A stretch of 49,021 bases of DNA from Endomicrobiaceae bacterium. GTDB lineage: Bacteria; Elusimicrobiota; Endomicrobiia; Endomicrobiales; Endomicrobiaceae. The translations under genes and the position numbers were made by a program. Shown piece after piece: positions 25,649 to 34,015 of the stretch. The notes beneath the pieces were generated by a model. The model saw nothing but the letters and a program-made list of their open reading frames with translations. It was not told the DNA's origin and searched no databases. The stretch spans positions 1-49,021 of the forward strand of contig JAQVBD010000008.1 in the NCBI GenBank assembly GCA_028690485.1. The letters are read 5' to 3'. Position 1 is the first letter of the stretch. Each line of letters opens with the position of its first letter.

Positions 25649-26944
25649 TTATAAACCTTGCGACCATGAAGGGGTAAAAGAACTTTCCGGAATATCCGCC
25701 AATTTTCTTATCCCTGAGCCATCAAGACCCATTATATATATTTCACTCTTACCTGAACGTGTTGACGAGAAAACAATAAATCTTCCATCTTGTGACCAAC
25801 ATGGATTTTCATTATTCCCTTGTTCTTCAGTTAATCTTATTATCTTTGATTTTGGTAAATCATATAAAAAGATATCAAAAGTGTTATCTAATTTCATTGT
25901 GAAAACTATTTTATCACCTTTTGGTGACCATGCAGGAGAATCACAATTACCTTTTGTTGATAATCTTCTAAGATTGACGCCATCTATATCCATTATATAA
26001 ACTTGAGGATATCCTGCTCTATCTGAAATAAAAACAATTTCTCTTCCGCTTGGAGAAAAAGAAGGGCTGGTATCAATATATTTACCCTGTGTTAATCTTC
26101 TTATAATAACTCCATCAGAACTTAATAAATATAAATTAGGATAAACTCCTCTGGATAATGTTGAGACCATTGTCTTCTTATCCGGAGAAACAGAAGTAGG
26201 AGAATTTAGACCTTGTATTGTAGATATTGCTTTTCTTTTATTTTTTGTTATATCAACCAAAAACAAATCGGGATTATTATAAAGATATGATGTATATAGA
26301 ATCTGTGTAGAATTTGGTACCCATTTAGGTAAAACATTCAGCCTGTTATCTTTTGTTATTCTTCTTAAATTATAGCCATCATAATCAATTACATATAATT
26401 CTTTAAATTTTGTACTATTATTAATAAATGCTATTTTTGAACGGGCAATACCTTCTTCCCCTGTAAATCTTTTAACAACTTCATCATTAATTTCATGCGC
26501 TATATATCTATAATTTGAAACAACATCACTATATTTGCCTTCCCATACCAATTGTCTGCTTTCTATATCATAAACCTTAACAGAAATTGTTAATTTTATC
26601 ATATCAGATATAGCAATCGATCCTGTTAATAGAACTGATACATTTTTTAGTTCCCAATATGAAAATTGAGAATCCATATCAAATTTATATGATGTGTTAG
26701 CTATGGCGACATTAAAATGTCTTGATAAAATTAAATCATTTTCCAAAACATCCTTAAAATCTCTTGATAAACTCATTTCTTCGAATAACCCGTTTACAGG
26801 TAAGAAATCGGAAAGTCCAATACTAGCTCTGCTTCCTGTTGATGATAAAGACAAATAAACATCATTACTTGCATATGCACAAACAGTAAAAAAGAATAAA
26901 CAATATATCGGAAATAATAGTTTTTTAACGAAATTTAAACTCAA
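25649..26944 (-). CDS. tolB: Tol-Pal system beta-propeller protein TolB
   Basis: A periplasmic protein that cycles between Pal and TolA. The start is placed at TTG 26944: SD GGGAG is 6-7 bases upstream, and it opens a signal peptide (MSLNFVKKLLFPIYCLFFFTVCAYA) directly. The open frame itself reaches 26992 but that would add 16 residues before the signal peptide. The 431-residue length equals E. coli TolB. The N-terminal domain (30-160) is followed by a six-bladed propeller with repeated motifs such as GYNLRRITKDNRLNVLPKWVPNSTQILY, ISDRAGYPQVYIMDIDG and NENPCWSQDGRFIVFSSTRSG. It overlaps the tonB/tolA-like gene by 20 bases. Confidence 0.93.
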   Translation of the reverse strand: MSLNFVKKLLFPIYCLFFFTVCAYASNDVYLSLSSTGSRASIGLSDFLPVNGLFEEMSLSRDFKDVLENDLILSRHFNVAIANTSYKFDMDSQFSYWELKNVSVLLTGSIAISDMIKLTISVKVYDIESRQLVWEGKYSDVVSNYRYIAHEINDEVVKRFTGEEGIARSKIAFINNSTKFKELYVIDYDGYNLRRITKDNRLNVLPKWVPNSTQILYTSYLYNNPDLFLVDITKNKRKAISTIQGLNSPTSVSPDKKTMVSTLSRGVYPNLYLLSSDGVIIRRLTQGKYIDTSPSFSPSGREIVFISDRAGYPQVYIMDIDGVNLRRLSTKGNCDSPAWSPKGDKIVFTMKLDNTFDIFLYDLPKSKIIRLTEEQGNNENPCWSQDGRFIVFSSTRSGKSEIYIMGLDGSGIRKLADIPESSFTPSWSQGL

Positions 26945-27587
26945 AATAAACTCCCAAACTGTCTTCTTTATAACCATCCGGTAACGGAGCAAAAGGACTT
27001 GCTAATTCTATAGCTCTTATAGCATTTTGGTCAAAACTATCATCTCCGGAAGATTCTTTGATAACTGTTGATGATACAAAACCGTCTTTAGCAATTTTAA
27101 AATAAACCAATGCTCTGAAAGAAGAATCTACATTTGACCACTGCCAAGATTTACTAATTTTTTTAACTATCAAAGATGTATAATAAGAATACTTAAAATC
27201 GGCATTCTCTATCATTATACCTTTATTAGCCGCCATAGAACCACCGTCAACTTTGTTCTTAACATTTTCTTCTTTTGGAAGTTCTTGTTTAGGCTTTTCT
27301 TTCTCTTTTACTTTTGTTTTTTCTTTCTTTTTATCTTTATCTAAAATTATATCTTCTTTATTTACTTTTTCTTTCTTTTTTTGTTCGATTTTAGGCTCTA
27401 TCTTTTCTTCAGTTTTTAATTTTTTTTCTATATCATCTCCAGGAGAATAAAAAGAAACTTCCACAGGTATCTGCATAAACATTACTTTAGATGTTTTATG
27501 ATAAAAAATTATAAAAAAAACAAGAAAATGAATAACAATAGATAAAATAAAGTATGGGAAAATACTATTTTTGTTGAGATTTAGCAT
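26925..27587 (-). CDS. TolA/TonB-like energy transducer
   Basis: A 220-residue protein with a cytoplasmic N-terminus, one membrane anchor (about 12-30 with the SxxxH-like SIVIH), a highly charged Lys/Glu helix (about 50-112, with runs such as KKKEKTKVKEKEKPKQELP), and a TonB_C domain (about 125-220, FRALVYFKIAKDGFVSSTVIKESSG and AIRAIELASPFAPLPDGY). Position between cpoB and tolB suggests the TolA role; the C-terminal domain belongs to the TonB/TolA clan. It might also serve the TonB-dependent receptor at 29-30.7 kb, since no second TonB is in the window. It overlaps the end of cpoB by 23 bases. Confidence 0.85.
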   Translation of the reverse strand: MLNLNKNSIFPYFILSIVIHFLVFFIIFYHKTSKVMFMQIPVEVSFYSPGDDIEKKLKTEEKIEPKIEQKKKEKVNKEDIILDKDKKKEKTKVKEKEKPKQELPKEENVKNKVDGGSMAANKGIMIENADFKYSYYTSLIVKKISKSWQWSNVDSSFRALVYFKIAKDGFVSSTVIKESSGDDSFDQNAIRAIELASPFAPLPDGYKEDSLGVYFEFKFR

Positions 27588-28269
27588 TTGTATATATCTT
27601 TATTTTCTCTTTTGCTGTAAAGGCTTCCGCACTATTTGGATAATCTAGCAAAATTGATTCTAAAATTGCCGCAGAATCATTCTTTTTACCAAGCAATTCT
27701 AAACATAAAGCCATTTTTAATCTTGCAGAAGATACAAACTCCGAATCAGCATATTTATCTTCTATTTTTTTATACTGTTCGTAAGCTTCAGCCCATTTAT
27801 TACAAGCATATAAAGACTCTCCTATGTAATACTGCGCTTGCGGTGCTAATTCATTGTTTGAATATTTCTTTATAAAAGACTTAAAACCAACTATAGCCAC
27901 ATCATATTTACCAATCAAAAAATCATTATATGCATTTTTATATACATCAGACGGAAGAGGTCCTGAAGCAGCTTTTGTATCTGAAGATATATTGCCCTTT
28001 TTGGCTAAAATCTCTAAATCTTGAAGCCTTTGTGATAATTGTGATATTTTTTTATACAATTCCTGTATAGAAGCGTTAGTTGTGTCGGTTGTTACTAAAT
28101 TCGTTTCATATTTAGAATATACATCTGCCTGCTTAGATTCAATAGAATTGAAACTTACTTGTAGTTGTGCAATCTCACTTTTCATGTTAGATAAATCTGA
28201 CTGAAAGGTGGTTGCACAACCAACAAATAAAAACGGCATTAATAATACTGATAAAATTTTTATATACAT
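27565..28269 (-). CDS. cpoB: Tol-Pal associated TPR protein CpoB/YbgF, lipoprotein
   Basis: A 234-residue protein that in E. coli coordinates peptidoglycan synthesis with outer-membrane constriction. A lipobox (LFVGC, Cys18) marks it as a lipoprotein, unlike soluble E. coli CpoB. A coiled coil (about 24-95, many heptads such as LYKKISQLSQRLQDLEIL) precedes a TPR domain (about 108-230, AYNDFLIGKYDVAIVGFKSFIKKYSNNELAPQAQYYIGESLY), the standard YbgF C-terminal layout. It lies between pal and the tolA-like gene. Confidence 0.9.
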   Translation of the reverse strand: MYIKILSVLLMPFLFVGCATTFQSDLSNMKSEIAQLQVSFNSIESKQADVYSKYETNLVTTDTTNASIQELYKKISQLSQRLQDLEILAKKGNISSDTKAASGPLPSDVYKNAYNDFLIGKYDVAIVGFKSFIKKYSNNELAPQAQYYIGESLYACNKWAEAYEQYKKIEDKYADSEFVSSARLKMALCLELLGKKNDSAAILESILLDYPNSAEAFTAKEKIKIYTNAKSQQK

Positions 28270-28290
28270 TTATATTAAAAACAAACCTGT

Positions 28291-28818
28291 TTATTTATTA
28301 ACTATTACTTTTGTTTCTGCTCTTCTGTTTTTTGCCCAACCTGCTTCATTATTTCTCTTATCTGCAGGCATTTCTTCACCGTAAGAAACTGTTGCTATTC
28401 TCTTTGGGCTAACACCAAGTTGTACATAATATTCTTTAATTTTTACAGCTCTTCTTTGACCAAGAGCTAAATTATATTCAGTTGTCCCTCTTTCATCACA
28501 ATGACCTTCTATAACTATGTTAACTTTAGGATTATTCTTTAAATAATTAGCATTTGATTTTAAAGTTGATAATGCCTCTCCGCTAACATTGCTGCTGTCT
28601 AATGAAAAGTATATGATTGATAATGTTGATTTTGAATCAATATTTATATCTCTTATAGATGGTTCTTCAGCAAATTCAGGTGAATCTATATTAGTATCTA
28701 CTGCAGTCCCCTGTTCAACACCAGGTTCTGTATCTTCCGGAGCAACTGTCTGTTTTTTTGCACAAGCACTGACAACTAAACATAAAGACAACAAACCAAA
28801 AACTAAATACTTTTTCAT
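28291..28818 (-). CDS. pal: Peptidoglycan-associated lipoprotein Pal
   Basis: A 175-residue outer-membrane lipoprotein. The signal peptide ends in a lipobox (VVSAC), followed by a flexible acidic linker (about 20-65) and the OmpA-like domain (70-175). The peptidoglycan-binding motif is intact: VIEGHCDERGTTEYNLALGQRRAVKIK, and RNNEAGWAKNRRAETKVI at the end. It leads the operon behind a perfect sigma70-type promoter (28858-28886). The SD AGGAG precedes the ATG. Confidence 0.96.
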   Translation of the reverse strand: MKKYLVFGLLSLCLVVSACAKKQTVAPEDTEPGVEQGTAVDTNIDSPEFAEEPSIRDINIDSKSTLSIIYFSLDSSNVSGEALSTLKSNANYLKNNPKVNIVIEGHCDERGTTEYNLALGQRRAVKIKEYYVQLGVSPKRIATVSYGEEMPADKRNNEAGWAKNRRAETKVIVNK

Positions 28819-28857
28819 TTCTTTCTCCTGTTTCTTAAAATAATACTATTTCCTAAC

Positions 28858-28886
28858 ATTATATCTATAATATAACTTTGTGTCAA
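28858..28886 (-). promoter_or_regulatory. pal: Consensus sigma70 promoter of the pal-tol operon
   Basis: Perfect TTGACA (28881-28886), exactly 17 bases, perfect TATAAT (28858-28863) on the minus strand. The predicted start near 28851 gives a 33-base leader to pal. It is the only all-consensus promoter I found in the window and should be strong and constitutive. Confidence 0.85.
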
Positions 28887-28891
28887 CAAGA

Positions 28892-28933
28892 CTAATCAAA
28901 ATTATAATTTTATTATATTATAATTTTGATTAG
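28892..28933 (-). terminator. AT-rich 17-bp inverted repeat between the receptor gene and the pal promoter
   Basis: CTAATCAAAATTATAAT and its exact reverse complement flank an 8-base loop (28892-28908 and 28917-28933). It is 32 bases after the receptor stop and 5 bases upstream of the pal -35. Position fits a terminator for the receptor gene, but there is no U tract after the stem and little GC, so termination is unproven. Confidence 0.45.
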
Positions 28934-28965
28934 AACTTGATTCAAAACTGTGGGATTAATTTACA

Positions 28966-30717
28966 CTAAAATTTAATTTGTGTACCAAAAGAAACTGTTG
29001 CACCTGCCATTTCCATAATCCTACCGCCGTCTCTATCTAAGAACATAGAATATCCTTCGTTTGTGATATTTTGGCCATCTATATATAATTTTATATCTTC
29101 TTTAACTTCATATGATAATTTTGTATTTATCACAACAAAATCATTTAATCTGTTTATTTTATTATCAGCTCCGTAATATTCACCAATATACATTCCATCT
29201 ATAACTAATGAAAATTTACCAACTTTGCAAATTATATCCGTATCCACTTTGCTACCAGGTCTGCCTTGAGTATTATCTCCTGCATCAAAATATGTGTAAC
29301 CTAAACCGGCATTTAAATACTGATTAAATGTATAACCTAAAGAAACTTCTGAACCTTTAAATTCATAATCTCCTGTATTTTGTAACTTACCACTTTTATT
29401 TTCTATTATATTATCTCCATTCATAACAAAACCGGTAATATCAAAAGAAAAATTATCAGACTTTGCGCCAAAACCTATCTCATAGTTATTAACTTCTTCA
29501 GCTTTTAAATCTGAATTTCTTGCAGGAACAAGATAAAGTTCATTCAAATATGGAGCTCTAAATCCTTTACTATATAATGCTTTTGCAGAAAATATTTCTG
29601 TAATCTTATATTCAACCCCTGCTCTTGAAGAAAAAAAACTACCGGATATTTCATCTTCGTTATACCTTGCACCTAAAACACCGCTTAGCTTTTCTGTAAA
29701 ATTATGTTGATCCAGTGCAAATACTGAATAATCAGACATTTTCCATCCATCATGTTTCATATATACCGGACCGGCAAGAAGTTTCCCTTCTTGTTGTCTA
29801 AATTCTGCACCTGTTTTTAATGTGTCTTCATCCGTTATTTCATTATTATAATTTACAATTGCACCTGTAAGTCTGTCTTTTGAATGCCACCCATCAGAAA
29901 ATTGATGATCTCCATAATTTGTATATGCCTTAATTGCTACATCACTTCTAGAAAAAGTTTTATCGTAATTTAACTGAACAGAACCTCTTTCATAATCTTC
30001 CCAATAACCCGGATTATAAGGATAAGGTTCATGTCTGAGCCCTGAATACTGTTTTGCTTCAACAGATAATATAGAATCATCATCAAAAATATAACCTAAC
30101 TTTTCATAGAAATCACTTGCATCATATTGAGCATTTTCTAAATGTCCGTCACTAACCATTTTATTTGCAGAAACGGCATATAAAAATTTATTTTGTTTAC
30201 CACCTAAATATAACTGTGAATTTTGTGTATTAAATGAGCCTACAGAAATATCAATACTTCCTTCTAATGGTTTTACAGGTTCTTTTGTTATAATATTAAT
30301 TACTCCGCCTAATGCACCGGAACCATAAAGGACTGAATCCGGTCCTTTAATGACCTCTATTCTATCAACATTTCCTGATAAAATAGACTGGGATACACCA
30401 CATCCGAATAATGACATTTTTTCAGGTTTACCATCAATTAAAATAGCAATTCTTCTGCAACTGTCGCCTAAACCCCTTATCACAGGATCACTTCTTCCTG
30501 CATCTCCTGTTTTTTGGACAAAAACTCCGGTCATTGAAGATAATAAATCTAATGCTTGTACTGAATTTTTGTTTTCTATTTCTTCTTCTGTTACTTCATC
30601 AGTTGTAACAATTGTATCTTTCTGTTGAGAATATTTCTCAAGACTTAAATTAATTTCAGCTCCATAAATACTGCTAAAACCGAATACAAACATTAATGCA
30701 TAACACCATTTTTTCAT
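28966..30717 (-). CDS. TonB-dependent outer-membrane receptor, candidate nickel-regulated
   Basis: A 583-residue outer-membrane beta-barrel transporter. A signal peptide (about 1-20, ending SIYGA) is followed by the plug domain (about 35-150, with VRDSDPVIRGLGD-like GRSDPVIRGLGDSCRRIAILIDGKP and GPDSVLYGSGALGGVINIITK) and the barrel, which ends in VSFGTQIKF. It is small for the family, closest in size to BtuB-like receptors. The operator-like dyad at 30727-30756 and nikR immediately upstream suggest nickel (or another metal chelate) as substrate; this is inference. No inner-membrane transporter gene is adjacent. Confidence 0.88.
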   Translation of the reverse strand: MKKWCYALMFVFGFSSIYGAEINLSLEKYSQQKDTIVTTDEVTEEEIENKNSVQALDLLSSMTGVFVQKTGDAGRSDPVIRGLGDSCRRIAILIDGKPEKMSLFGCGVSQSILSGNVDRIEVIKGPDSVLYGSGALGGVINIITKEPVKPLEGSIDISVGSFNTQNSQLYLGGKQNKFLYAVSANKMVSDGHLENAQYDASDFYEKLGYIFDDDSILSVEAKQYSGLRHEPYPYNPGYWEDYERGSVQLNYDKTFSRSDVAIKAYTNYGDHQFSDGWHSKDRLTGAIVNYNNEITDEDTLKTGAEFRQQEGKLLAGPVYMKHDGWKMSDYSVFALDQHNFTEKLSGVLGARYNEDEISGSFFSSRAGVEYKITEIFSAKALYSKGFRAPYLNELYLVPARNSDLKAEEVNNYEIGFGAKSDNFSFDITGFVMNGDNIIENKSGKLQNTGDYEFKGSEVSLGYTFNQYLNAGLGYTYFDAGDNTQGRPGSKVDTDIICKVGKFSLVIDGMYIGEYYGADNKINRLNDFVVINTKLSYEVKEDIKLYIDGQNITNEGYSMFLDRDGGRIMEMAGATVSFGTQIKF

Positions 30718-30726
30718 ACAATCTCC

Positions 30727-30756
30727 CGTAACACATTATTTAATTTTCGTGTTACG
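30727..30756. promoter_or_regulatory. Candidate NikR operator
   Basis: Perfect inverted repeat CGTAACAC-N14-GTGTTACG, 10 bases upstream of the receptor ATG and overlapping the predicted -10. The half-sites resemble the GTAACAC/GTGTTAC words reported for non-enterobacterial NikR sites, from memory, though the orientation of the halves here may be reversed. No other GTGTTAC occurs in the window intergenic regions. Being between nikR and the receptor gene supports regulation by NikR. Confidence 0.65.
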
Positions 30757-30783
30757 ATATCAAATTATAATATTATTTGTCAA
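30755..30783 (-). promoter_or_regulatory. Candidate promoter of the TonB-dependent receptor
   Basis: Perfect -35 TTGACA (30778-30783), a 17-base spacer and a weak -10 ATATCG (30755-30760). The dyad operator starts within the -10, so repressor binding would block polymerase. Confidence 0.55.
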
Positions 30784-30794
30784 GCAGTTATTTT

Positions 30795-31205
30795 TTATTT
30801 AGATAAAAATATCCGGCACTTACTATGTTTAATACCTTTGGTAGCTTTTAACATGCCGGAAAGTTTTTTGATATTAGATTTTAAACCCTTAACTACTATA
30901 AGTTCTAAACATAAATCATGATTTATATGAACATGTTGCGATGATAAGATAATATCATGAAATTTATGCTGAATTTCTGTAATTTTATTAAGCAACTGCC
31001 TTTTATGATGATCATATATCATATCAATATAACCTATTGATACTGTATCTTCATCACTGAAAATATCAGAATTATCAATTGTCTCTATAATCAAATCTTC
31101 TATTGCTTTTGATCTGGTAGGATATTTTTGTTTATGTACCAAAGAATCAAATTTCTTTAACAAATCATCATTTATTGAAACACCAAATCTAGCTAATTTT
31201 GACAT
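30795..31205 (-). CDS. nikR: Nickel-responsive regulator NikR
   Basis: A 136-residue repressor. The ribbon-helix-helix DNA-binding domain (1-50) starts LARFGVSINDDLLKKFD and contains YPTRSKAIEDLI. The ACT-like metal domain holds all four high-affinity nickel ligands at the spacing of E. coli H76/H87/H89/C95: His80, His91, His93 and Cys99 (IQHKFHD, QHVHINHDLC). Nickel responsiveness is therefore well supported by residues. It follows the UDP-glucose dehydrogenase gene by 23 bases and precedes the receptor gene. Confidence 0.94.
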   Translation of the reverse strand: MSKLARFGVSINDDLLKKFDSLVHKQKYPTRSKAIEDLIIETIDNSDIFSDEDTVSIGYIDMIYDHHKRQLLNKITEIQHKFHDIILSSQHVHINHDLCLELIVVKGLKSNIKKLSGMLKATKGIKHSKCRIFLSK

Positions 31206-31228
31206 AAATTAATCCTTTTATAATAATT

Positions 31229-32479
31229 TTATAACTTATATCTTAAATCAAAAACTATTTTTTTACTTAATAAATCTTTGTTATCTAAAAATTCCTGCCA
31301 AGCTGTTGCCAGAATAATAACATCTGATTTAGAAACTGCACCCTTCATTGAAGAAGCATACTTTACTGGAACATTATATACTTTATCAAACAATTTATTT
31401 GATAATGGGTCATAAGCTGTTATATTTTTATAACCTTTTTTTATTAACATTTTAATAATTGCAGACGAAGGAGTATCTCTTACATCTTCAGTATCCGGTT
31501 TAAAAGATAAACCTAATACTGCTATTTTTGTATCCTTCCTAAGATTTTTTGTAATTTTGTTTATCCAAAAAACTTTAATTTCTTCATTTATATCTATAAC
31601 ATCTTTTAATATTTTAGCATTATATCCAAATTCTGATGATTTATTTATCAAACTTTTAATATCTTTTGGTAAACATGAACCTCCAAAACCACAACAAGGA
31701 TAAGCATAACCTTGCATAGATGCAGGTTTGCCAAACCACCTTTTATCTTCATGGAATAATTTAAATGCTGATTTAATATCAATATTACCTATTGAATCTG
31801 CTATCATTGACATTTCATTAGAATAACTTAATAATGTCGCTAAAAATGAATTTGATAAATATTTAACAAATTCACTTGTATTTAATGACACAAAATATAC
31901 AGGCGCTTTAAAAGGTTTGAAAATTTTATTTAAAACTTGTTTAGAATACTCATCATTAACTCCGGCAATAATTCTGTCAGGTTTTATAAAATCTTCCAAT
32001 GCCGTTCCTTCCCTAAGAAATTCCGGGTTATATGCTATATGGACATCATATCCTGCCTTAAATCCTAATCTTTTAATAAACGGAATAATTTTTTTCGTAG
32101 TGGTTGATGGAGGAACAGTTGATTTTATTACGATAAGTTTTTTATCTTTTGGTTTTATCACGGATAACACAGATTTTAATGCTGCTTGCAAATAAGTTAA
32201 ATTTGCTTTACCTGTATCATCAACAGGAGTTTCAACACATACAAATATTACTTCTATATCATCAACACATTCAGATAAAGAATTTTTTACAAAGAATTTT
32301 TTATTTAATTTTTTATTTAATATTTCCGGTAAACCTTTTTCAAAAAAAGGAATTTTATTTGCAATAATAGAATTCAACTTTTCTTTGTTGTTGTCAATCC
32401 CATATACTTTAAAGCCTTTCTCGCTAAATCCTAAGGCTGTTGTTAAACCAACATATCCCAGACCTATTACTGCTATCAT
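31229..32479 (-). CDS. UDP-glucose/GDP-mannose dehydrogenase family protein
   Basis: A 416-residue NAD-dependent enzyme that oxidises a nucleotide sugar at C6 to a uronic acid. The Rossmann motif GLGYVGLTTALGFSEKG is at residues 6-22, the catalytic cysteine is Cys269 in CGFGGSCLPKD, and the C-terminal domain includes VLGLSFKPDTEDVRDTPS. These are the UDP-glucose 6-dehydrogenase signatures; UDP-N-acetyl-sugar dehydrogenases of the same family cannot be fully excluded. Product probably feeds surface polysaccharide synthesis. Confidence 0.88.
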   Translation of the reverse strand: MIAVIGLGYVGLTTALGFSEKGFKVYGIDNNKEKLNSIIANKIPFFEKGLPEILNKKLNKKFFVKNSLSECVDDIEVIFVCVETPVDDTGKANLTYLQAALKSVLSVIKPKDKKLIVIKSTVPPSTTTKKIIPFIKRLGFKAGYDVHIAYNPEFLREGTALEDFIKPDRIIAGVNDEYSKQVLNKIFKPFKAPVYFVSLNTSEFVKYLSNSFLATLLSYSNEMSMIADSIGNIDIKSAFKLFHEDKRWFGKPASMQGYAYPCCGFGGSCLPKDIKSLINKSSEFGYNAKILKDVIDINEEIKVFWINKITKNLRKDTKIAVLGLSFKPDTEDVRDTPSSAIIKMLIKKGYKNITAYDPLSNKLFDKVYNVPVKYASSMKGAVSKSDVIILATAWQEFLDNKDLLSKKIVFDLRYKL

Positions 32480-32498
32480 TTAAATATCCTTACTTATA

Positions 32499-33365
32499 TC
32501 ACCCTCTAGGATGATATTTTTTATGTTGTTCTTTTAATCTTTCCTGAGTAACATGTGTATATATTTGTGTCGTTGATATTGAACTATGTCCTAACATTTC
32601 CTGAACGAATCTGATATCTGCTCCACCCATTAACAAATGTGTTGCAAATGAATGCCTTAATGTATGCGGTGTTATCTTTTTTATAATTCCTGCTTTTATT
32701 GAAATATTTTTTAATTGTCTCCAAAATTCTATTCTTGAAATAGGTTTCTTTAATTTTGTCAAAAAAACAAATTCACTGTCTTTGTTTTTTCTTGTTCTTA
32801 AATATCTTTGTAAATATAATTTTGCTTTTTCTCCGAATGGGATAAGTCTCTCTTTATTACCTTTTCCAATAATTCTAACAAAACATTCGTCTATATTTAT
32901 ATCTGTAAATTTTAAATTAATTAACTCTGAGACTCGCAGTCCGGTAGCATAGAGCAATTCTAACATTGCTCTGTTCCTAACTGAAATTTTATCATTATCC
33001 GAAACAGAATTTAATAACAAATCAACTTCTTGATTACTTAACATATCCGGTAAAATAATTGGTATTTTAGGAGCAGACAAATACATTGTCGGGTCAATTT
33101 TAATATGATTTTCTGAAAGCAAAAATTTATAAAATTGTCGGATTGATTCTATCATACGATAAATGCTTCTAGGCTTAAGATTTAAAGTTTTTAAATGCCA
33201 CAAAAAATCTGTTATTTCAAGATGCTGAATGTTTTCATAGGAAATATTTTTTTCTTCTAAATATTTTAAATATGTTTGTAAATCTGTTTTATAGGCAAGT
33301 GATGTATTTTTAGCCAGACCTTTTTCTATAAGAATATAACTGATGAAATCTTCTAATATCTGCAT
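32499..33365 (-). CDS. xerD: Site-specific tyrosine recombinase XerC/XerD
   Basis: A 288-residue recombinase that resolves chromosome dimers at dif. The N-terminal SAM-like core-binding domain (1-90) is followed by the catalytic domain with all active residues: Arg144 (ATGLRVSEL), Lys168, His234 and Arg237 (HTLRHSFATHLL), His260 (LGHSSISTTQIY) and nucleophile Tyr269. The TQIYTHV(T) end favours XerD. It sits among housekeeping genes with no phage or integron context, so a core Xer protein is more likely than an integrase. Confidence 0.9.
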   Translation of the reverse strand: MQILEDFISYILIEKGLAKNTSLAYKTDLQTYLKYLEEKNISYENIQHLEITDFLWHLKTLNLKPRSIYRMIESIRQFYKFLLSENHIKIDPTMYLSAPKIPIILPDMLSNQEVDLLLNSVSDNDKISVRNRAMLELLYATGLRVSELINLKFTDINIDECFVRIIGKGNKERLIPFGEKAKLYLQRYLRTRKNKDSEFVFLTKLKKPISRIEFWRQLKNISIKAGIIKKITPHTLRHSFATHLLMGGADIRFVQEMLGHSSISTTQIYTHVTQERLKEQHKKYHPRG

Positions 33366-33373
33366 AATTTTAT

Positions 33374-34015
33374 TTATCTCAAAAATGGATTGTTTAAAAG
33401 TTCTTGTTCAATTGTACTGCTTGGACCATGACCTGGATATACAATAATTTTTTTGTTTAATTTTTTTAATTTATTTAAAGATTGAATTATTTCCTGATAA
33501 TTCCCGCCGCCGGGTAAATCTGTTCTTCCTATTGATCCGCAAAACAATGTATCACCGGAAAAAAGAAATTCATTCATTAAAATACATATAGAGCCGTGTG
33601 TATGTCCCGGAGTATAAATTATTGAATATTTACAGAAACTTGCTTCTTTCTCTTCTTCTTTATCAAACAATATTTCTGCAGGTTTTATCTCAGTTGGTAT
33701 TCCAATCATTGTTGAAGCATTTTCTGATGAATCTAAAAGCATTGGTAAATCGATTTTATGTATAGCTAACGGAATATTATATTTTTTTCTGATAATATCA
33801 TCTGCTAATATGTGGTCAAAATGTCCGTGGGTGTTTATTAGAAGTTCCGGTTTGAGATTTAATGCATTTATTTTATTTATAACAGTTTCGTCATCTTGTC
33901 CCGGGTCTATAATAATTGCTTTCTGAGTTATATCATCATAAACAAAATAGCAGTTAACTTCCAGTTCCCCTGAAATTACATAATCTACTTTTATCATTCT
34001 ATTTATTGTGTACAA
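33374..34015 (-). CDS. Metallo-beta-lactamase-fold hydrolase (glyoxalase II-like)
   Basis: A 213-residue cytoplasmic hydrolase. The metal-binding motif THGHFDHILA is near residue 63, followed by the GHTHGSICILM histidine, the SGDTLFCGSIGRTDLPGG aspartate block and the final YPGHGPSS histidine. This is the arrangement of glyoxalase II-like (hydroxyacylglutathione hydrolase-like) YcbL/YqgX proteins. Exact substrate is unknown. It starts 17 bases inside the end of pgsA. Confidence 0.85.
   Translation of the reverse strand: MYTINRMIKVDYVISGELEVNCYFVYDDITQKAIIIDPGQDDETVINKINALNLKPELLINTHGHFDHILADDIIRKKYNIPLAIHKIDLPMLLDSSENASTMIGIPTEIKPAEILFDKEEEKEASFCKYSIIYTPGHTHGSICILMNEFLFSGDTLFCGSIGRTDLPGGGNYQEIIQSLNKLKKLNKKIIVYPGHGPSSTIEQELLNNPFLR

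Noticed and set aside
30318-30718. Possible cobalamin or other riboswitch before the TonB-dependent receptor
   Set aside because: The leader is under 80 bases and holds only the dyad operator and promoter; no B12-box or structured leader is visible.
32499-33365. Xer-like recombinase as a sign of an integrated element
   Set aside because: All neighbours are housekeeping genes in tight operon spacing, with no repeats, att-like duplications or phage genes.
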